Below, in pieces: positions 59,632 to 64,000 of a stretch of 64,000 bases of DNA. Every line of letters starts with the position of its first letter. Position 1 is the first letter of the stretch. This DNA comes from Sandaracinaceae bacterium (GTDB lineage Bacteria; Myxococcota_A; Polyangia; Polyangiales; Houyiibacteriaceae). The stretch covers positions 186,001 through 250,000 of the forward strand of contig JADJJE010000012.1 in the NCBI GenBank assembly GCA_016706685.1, written 5' to 3'. The notes under the pieces were generated by a model. It saw only the letters and a list, made by a program, of their open reading frames with translations. It was not told the origin of the DNA and made no database searches. The position numbers were made by a program, and so were the translations under genes.

Positions 59632-60236
59632 GCGCGCTGCGCTCCAGGTTCTTGGGCAGGCCCTGCGAGGCTCGGCGCGGCCCCGCGCAAGGCTGCCTCG
59701 AGCGCGCTCAGCTGCGTGGTGAAGCGGGCGTCCACAGCCCCCACGTCCGAGCTCACGCGGCACTCGCCGCGGGCCAGCGTGGCGTCGGCCCGGAACGCGA
59801 CGGGGCGCTCCTGCGGGGGCAGCGCCTCAGCCAGGGCCAGGTCATCCGGGTGCACGTCCACGCTCAGCTCGCTGGCCAGCCGCAGCTGCCCGATGGCGTC
59901 CGTGATGACCGAGCGCACCAGCTCGGGGCGCGCGTCGAAGGTGGCGCGCACCAGCTTCTCGGTGGCGCGCAGCACCAGCGGGATGGTGGCCTCGCGCAGC
60001 GCGTCGAGCGCACGTGTCTCCACCTGCAGGGCGGCGAGCTGCGCCTGTGCGGTGTCACGCGCCACTTGTTCCTCGCCCTCGCGGACGGCCTGCGCGCGCC
60101 AGGTCTCGTACTCCTCCTCGGCGGCGCGGCGGATGCCATCGGCCTCTTCGTGCGCGGCGCGCAGCAGCTCGGCGGCGGCGGCCTCGGCGTCCAGCACGGC
60201 GCGCGCGCGCACATGGGGGAACTGCGCTCGGATCAT
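59628..60236 (-). CDS. SctL/FliH/V-ATPase-E-like protein
   Basis: 202 aa. Residues 10-75 form a long Ala/Glu/Arg-rich helix (AAAAELLRAAHEEADGIRRA, EEEYETWRAQAVREGEEQVA), probably a coiled coil. The C-terminal half (LREATIPLVLRATEKLVRAT, VHPDDLALAEAL, and ARGECRVSSDVGAVDARFTT) matches the FliH/SctL pattern, where the last segment corresponds to the G.C.I.TD.G.VDA.. strand of those stator proteins. In T3SS and flagella this protein regulates the ATPase. No T3SS or flagellar gene is nearby. It is one base after a hypothetical gene and overlaps the M50 protease gene. Confidence 0.72.
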   Translation of the reverse strand: MIRAQFPHVRARAVLDAEAAAAELLRAAHEEADGIRRAAEEEYETWRAQAVREGEEQVARDTAQAQLAALQVETRALDALREATIPLVLRATEKLVRATFDARPELVRSVITDAIGQLRLASELSVDVHPDDLALAEALPPQERPVAFRADATLARGECRVSSDVGAVDARFTTQLSALEAALRGAAPSLAGPAQEPGAQRA

Positions 60237-60237
60237 G

Positions 60238-60654
60238 TTAGAGGGCATGTGTGTCGTCCTCGCCATGGACCACGGCGCCATGCGCGGCCCCAACGCGCCC
60301 GATGGCCAGCGCGCGCACGCACGCACGGATACCGGAGTGCGCCGTGAACCCTGGACGGGGAGGGGACTCGGCCAGCCAGCGGCGCCCCGTGGCGCCACCC
60401 ACCTCGGCGGCCAGCAGCGCCTTCTGGCGCGGGTCGAGGCCACGGGTGTCCGCCGGAGTCAGGCGCGTCTTCATGCGCGTCGCGGCCCGCCGTGCACCCT
60501 CGGCGTCGGCGGCCGTCAGCCCTGCCGTCAGCGCTGCGGTGAGCACCGCGAAGGGACGGTCGCTCCCCGCCCGCGGCCCCAGCACGGCGTGCGCGAGCTC
60601 GAAGCCATCGCGGACCTCGTCGAGAGGGAAAGGGGTCGCTGCACGGCGCTCCAT
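60238..60654 (-). CDS. Hypothetical protein (138 aa) upstream of the SctL/FliH-like gene
   Basis: 138 aa, helical, Ala/Arg-rich (MERRAATPFPLDEVRDGFEL, AVLTAALTAGLTAADAEGAR). No signal peptide, no known motif. The start is supported by GCTACGTA 6 nt upstream of the ATG. The stop is 1 bp from the start of the SctL/FliH-like gene, so it heads a three-gene operon with it and the M50 protease. Could be a partner of that stator-like protein. Confidence 0.62.
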   Translation of the reverse strand: MERRAATPFPLDEVRDGFELAHAVLGPRAGSDRPFAVLTAALTAGLTAADAEGARRAATRMKTRLTPADTRGLDPRQKALLAAEVGGATGRRWLAESPPRPGFTAHSGIRACVRALAIGRVGAAHGAVVHGEDDTHAL

Positions 60655-60660
60655 GCGCAG

Positions 60661-60666
60661 TACGTA
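60661..60666 (-). promoter_or_regulatory. -10-like hexamer for the three-gene minus-strand operon
   Basis: Minus strand GCTACGTA, 6 nt, ATG. Last base is not the preferred T. Confidence 0.35.
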
Positions 60667-60748
60667 GCACCACAACCGGCCGCCGGGCCACGCGCGCGCT
60701 CGGCAGCCCGTTGGCGCATCGGCCCTGGGTGCCGCGGGCTGGCGCGTG

Positions 60749-60754
60749 CATAAT
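60749..60754 (+). promoter_or_regulatory. -10-like hexamer for the gene at 60761
   Basis: CATAAT, 6 nt, ATG; no Shine-Dalgarno. Confidence 0.45.
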
Positions 60755-60760
60755 GCACAC

Positions 60761-61702
60761 ATGCCGACACCTCGGTTCGCTCTCCCCCACCCCTCGCGAC
60801 GCCTGGCGCCTCTGGTCGCCTTCGCGCTGCAAGTGGGGCTCGTGGCGCTCTCGCCACACCGTGCCGCGGCGCAGGATGACGAGTGCGAGCCGCCGGGCGT
60901 GCGTGGGCCGCTCGAGGTGACGCCGGCGGCCGGCGCCTCGGGGGTGCCGCTCGACCACCCGCTGCGCATCCTCTTCACGGCGGATTACTTCGGCTCGCCT
61001 GCGGCGCCGCTGCCCGACGACGCGTTCGAGGTGCGCGGGCCCGACGACCTGACCGTGGCGGGCGAGGTGCAGCTCGCCACGGACGACGTGCTCTTCTTCG
61101 TTCCGTCCGGCGGCTGGCAGGCCGACACGCTCTACAGCGGGACCGCGTTCGGCGAAGTGAACCTGCCCTTCACCTTCCGGACCAGCACCACCACCGACGA
61201 CCAATCGCCCACCGTGTCGCCGCTCAGCTCGCTCGGCTCCACACGCGTGGACGCCTCGTGCCAGCTGCCCAATGGCGGCTACCGCGTGGACCTCGAGTTC
61301 TCGGCGTCGCTCGACGACGGCGCCGCTGGGAGCATCGAGTACCACCTCTACCTGGCCCGCGCCGAGGGCCTCGAGGCTCCGCTGCAGGTGGCCCGGCTCC
61401 GCAACTTCACCTCCGAGCCCGATGCCCGCGTGCCCATCTCCTTCTTGCTGGACGAGCGCTTCGTCGGCAGTCCCATCTGCGTGCAGCTGATGGCCACCGA
61501 CGGCATCGGCAACGTCGCGTCCAGCAGCCCTTTCTGCTTCGACCCGGTCGAGGGCGCCAACTTCGCTGGGCTGTGCAGCGCCGGCCCGCCGAGTGGTGCT
61601 CCCGCCATGCCCCACGGTGCGCTCTTCGGTGCGCTCGGCGCCTTCGCGCTAGGCGTCGTGCGCACCCGTCGTCGCCGCGCTTTGGCTCCCACGCGGCGCT
61701 GA
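60761..61702 (+). CDS. Exported Ig-like domain protein with C-terminal membrane tail
   Basis: 313 aa. Signal peptide (LAPLVAFALQVGLVALSPHR, cleaved near AAAQ). Next a bacterial Ig-like region (LEVTPAAGASGVPLDHPLRI, LFTADYFGSPAAPLPDDAFE) of the Big_5 type at about 50-140, then a second beta domain to about 275. The C-terminus has CSAGPPSG, a hydrophobic helix (GALFGALGAFALGVV) and a basic end (RTRRRRALAPTRR), the order seen in MYXO-CTERM/PEP-CTERM sorting tails. The start MPTPRFALP is chosen because of CATAAT 6 nt upstream. The kinase genes begin 5 bp after its stop. Confidence 0.78.
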   Translation: MPTPRFALPHPSRRLAPLVAFALQVGLVALSPHRAAAQDDECEPPGVRGPLEVTPAAGASGVPLDHPLRILFTADYFGSPAAPLPDDAFEVRGPDDLTVAGEVQLATDDVLFFVPSGGWQADTLYSGTAFGEVNLPFTFRTSTTTDDQSPTVSPLSSLGSTRVDASCQLPNGGYRVDLEFSASLDDGAAGSIEYHLYLARAEGLEAPLQVARLRNFTSEPDARVPISFLLDERFVGSPICVQLMATDGIGNVASSSPFCFDPVEGANFAGLCSAGPPSGAPAMPHGALFGALGAFALGVVRTRRRRALAPTRR

Positions 61703-61707
61703 CGAAC

Positions 61708-62755
61708 GTGCCCGAGGTCTCCCACACGTCGCTCGAACGCACCCTCGCGCTCAGCGTGGCCACCGTGGCCGCCGGCATGCTGGCCGTGTCCGTGGGCACG
61801 GACTGGCCGCTCGGGGCGCGCATCGCCTTCGTGTTCACCACGCTGCTGTGCGTCATGGCGTTGCGGGCCGTGGTGAGCGCGCGCACGCGGCAGCTCACGC
61901 AGCTGCCGGCGCGCCTCGCTGCGCCGCGGGTCGCGCTCGACTGGGCAGACTGTCACGACGCCACCGCGCTCGGCGCCGTGGTCAACGACTTCCGCCGCGT
62001 GCTGGACGAGAGCCTGGCGCGCGAGCGCGAGATCCGCGCGTCGGTGGAGGACATCGACCGCGAGAAGTCGGCGTTCCTCATGGCAGTCAGCCACGAACTT
62101 CGCACGCCGCTGAACGCCATCCTGGGCTTCACGGACGTGCTCCTGCAAGAGCTGGACGGGCCGCTCACCCGCTCGCAGCGCGAGGACCTCGAGCACGTCC
62201 GGCGCGCGGGCACGTACCTGAGCAACCTGTTCCGCGACGTCATCGATCTCGCGGCGGCGTCGTCCGCGCAGCTCACTGTGGTGCCGCGCCTTGGTCGCGC
62301 TGCGCCCGCTGATCGAAGAGGTGGTCACCGAGGTGGACGCCGCGCGCGCGGGCCGCCCCGTGACCGTGCGCTGGCACGTGGACGCGGAGCTCGACACCGT
62401 CTGGGCGGACCCGACGAGGCTCCAGCAGATTCTCGGGAACCTGGCGCACAACGCCTTGAAGTTCACCGCCGCAGGCAACGTGGACGTGACCGTGCGCTCG
62501 GCGGGGCGCGACGAGATCGAGATCGCGGTGCGCGACAGCGGGCAGGGCATCGACCGCGGGCGTCTCCAGCAGATCTTCGCGGAGTTCGAGCGCGCGACGG
62601 ACGACGACCCCAGCATCGAAGGCGCCGGGCTGGGCCTGGCCATCACGCGCAAGCTGGTGGACCTGCACCACGGGCGGGTAGAGGTGGAGAGCGAGGTGGG
62701 CAAGGGCTCGCTCTTTCGCGTGTTCCTGCCACGCGGCCCGAAGGGCAGCGCGTGA
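61708..62755 (+). pseudogene. Sensor histidine kinase, split by a frameshift
   Basis: Read in one frame from GTG 61708, the protein has two membrane segments (about 12-30, 38-56), a linker and a HisKA domain with the phospho-accepting His129 in SHELRTPLNAILGFTD. That frame leaves the kinase after AQLTVVP (about 62285). The rest of the kinase continues in the next frame from about 62290 to the stop at 62755: LVALRPLIEEVVTEVD, N box NLAHNALKFT, G1 DSGQGID, G2 GAGLGLAI. One extra base (or two missing) between about 62275 and 62293 explains it. If repaired the protein has about 349 residues. Could be a true mutation or a sequence error. Confidence 0.8.
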
Positions 62756-64000
62756 CGCGCGAGTCGGACCTGCCCGGCGCCGAGGCCGACTACCTGCGCC
62801 CGCACCTGGTGGCCATGGCGCGTGCCATGCTCGTGGGCGTGGTGGCCAGCGGCGCGTTGGCCTGCTGCTCGTGGCTGGTGACGCTGGGCTTTCGCCCCCC
62901 AGAGCGTGGCTTCTTCCTGCGCGCCATCGCGGCGTCCGCGTCGGCGTGGACGCTGGCCTTGCCGCTGCTCTATGGGCTGGTCCGGCACCCCATTCGCCAG
63001 CAACGCAGGGCGAAGACGTTGCTCGGGCGCGTGGCGGCGGCGCGCGCCCTGATGGCGGCGCCGCGGCGCATGGCCGGGGTGCTGGTGGCCGTCCACGCGG
63101 CGGTGTTCATCGGCGCTGCGTGTGCGGACTGGGGGCACGCCCAAGCGCACTTGCTCTTGCACTTCGGCGTGGCCACGGCGGCGCCGAGCGCGCTGGCCGT
63201 GTGGATCTCCGGGCAGGCCGCCGCCGTTCGCGCACTCCACATGCGCGCGCCGCTGGATGGCGATCACGCCCCCGAGCTGCGCACCCGGCTTGCCCTGGAG
63301 CTGGCCGCGTGGGCGGGGCTGGCGCTCGCGCCCATCCTCCCCACCAGCGCCATCCTCCTGACGCTGACCGAGGTGGCGCTGACCCCGCGCCTCTTGGTGC
63401 TGGGCCTGCTGGCGCCAGCCGCCGCGGCGCTCTTCTATCGCTACGGCCGCGCGCTCGAGCGCGACGTGGACGTCGCGCGGGTGCGCGTGATGCGCATGCA
63501 GGACGGCCCCAGCCCGCTGGTCACGCCCGTCGTGACCTCGCCCGTGGTGGAGACCAGCGAAGGGTTGCGCATCGTCCGCGGAATCCAGTCGCTGGTGGAG
63601 ACGCATCGGCGGCAGCTCGGAGAGGAGCGGGACGCGCGCACCTCCATCACCGAGTCGCAGCGCCTCAAGACGCGCTTCATGGCCTACATGAGCCACGACC
63701 TGCGCAGCCCGCTGAACGCCATCCTGGGCTTCACGGACCTGCTGGTCACGGGCTCGGACCCGCTCAACGCCGAGCAGCGCGAGAGCCTCGATACGGTGCG
63801 CCACGCGGCGGACGATCTGCTGCGGCTGGTGACCCAGGTGCTGGACACCGCGCGCCTCGAGGCCGGCAAGCTCAAGCTGGTCTCGGGCTACGTGCCGGTG
63901 GCCACCCTCATCAGCGCCGTGATGGGGGGCGCACGCCGCACCACCGAGACCCTGGGCATCGAGCTGGACACCCGCGTGGAGCCCGGCGTTCCCCCCGTGT
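62752..64000 (+). CDS. Sensor histidine kinase, 3' end outside window
   Basis: At least 416 aa; open to the last base. GTG start overlapping the stop of the preceding kinase (GTGA). About six membrane segments lie in residues 20-240 (MLVGVVASGALACCSWLV first), a linker follows, then HisKA with MAYMSHDLRSPLNAILGFTD near residue 310 and LDTARLEAGKLKLVSGYVPV at about 365. The ATPase domain would lie beyond 64000. The HisKA segment resembles that of the preceding kinase, so the two are tandem paralogues. Signal unknown; no response regulator is in view. Confidence 0.88.
   Translation, partial: MTRESDLPGAEADYLRPHLVAMARAMLVGVVASGALACCSWLVTLGFRPPERGFFLRAIAASASAWTLALPLLYGLVRHPIRQQRRAKTLLGRVAAARALMAAPRRMAGVLVAVHAAVFIGAACADWGHAQAHLLLHFGVATAAPSALAVWISGQAAAVRALHMRAPLDGDHAPELRTRLALELAAWAGLALAPILPTSAILLTLTEVALTPRLLVLGLLAPAAAALFYRYGRALERDVDVARVRVMRMQDGPSPLVTPVVTSPVVETSEGLRIVRGIQSLVETHRRQLGEERDARTSITESQRLKTRFMAYMSHDLRSPLNAILGFTDLLVTGSDPLNAEQRESLDTVRHAADDLLRLVTQVLDTARLEAGKLKLVSGYVPVATLISAVMGGARRTTETLGIELDTRVEPGVPPV

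Overview
The window is a continuous stretch of a very GC-rich chromosome with G/C at almost every third codon position. The gene content points to a myxobacterium-like deltaproteobacterium, most likely Polyangiales/Sandaracinaceae-like. The evidence is many large secreted lipoproteins (a MopE-type metal-binding repeat, BNR/Asp-box, VWA and beta-propeller types), FHA and TPR proteins, OmpA with thrombospondin-type-3 repeats, an extra Hsp70 with its own J protein, and tandem histidine kinases. The taxonomic call is inferred from gene content; there is no rRNA in the window. It reads as ordinary core chromosome rather than a phage or plasmid island.

Layout. 1-6.2 kb: lipoprotein fragment, MaoC-like dehydratase, purB, menB, then a minus-strand group with a MopE-like lipoprotein, an SRPBCC protein and a membrane-anchored PD-(D/E)XK-like protein. 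6.2-7.2 kb: a gene-poor, locally AT-rich gap with two adjacent DnaA-box sequences. 7.2-16.8 kb: DJ-1/AraC regulator with a DJ-1 enzyme, thioesterase, dprA, topA, trmFO, metallophosphoesterase, xerC. 16.9-23.9 kb: RanBP2-type zinc-finger membrane protein, hslVU, and argB-argD-argF split by two copies of a palindromic repeat. 23.9-28.6 kb: J protein, Hsp70 and a third protein sharing a small module with the J protein. 28.7-33.1 kb: CorC-like protein and dnaX-ybaB-recR. 33.2-41.4 kb: beta-propeller lipoprotein, SDR plus desaturase, small exported proteins, chlorite-dismutase-family protein, aroC. 41.5-46.4 kb: two paralogous TPR proteins, a pentaheme cytochrome lipoprotein, panD and tRNA-Leu(UAA). 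46.4-54.8 kb: lipoproteins, MTA phosphorylase with a PfkB kinase, PDZ and VWA proteins, a double-FHA protein. 54.9-64 kb: OmpA, a membrane protein, an M50 protease with an SctL/FliH-like gene, an exported Ig-like protein and two histidine kinases, the first frameshifted and the second cut by the window edge.

Two observations stand out. First, at least 18 genes at the head of a transcription unit lack a Shine-Dalgarno sequence and instead carry a -10-like hexamer (consensus GCTAnnnT) 6-10 nt before the start codon, which is the layout of leaderless transcripts. In the hslV case a perfect TTGACA sits 17 bp further upstream. Second, two inverted copies of a ~140-bp palindrome lie between argB and argD; the bases that differ between the copies change in both arms together, preserving pairing. 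Most other genes are tightly packed with ATGA/GTGA/TGATG overlaps, so translational coupling inside operons is common.
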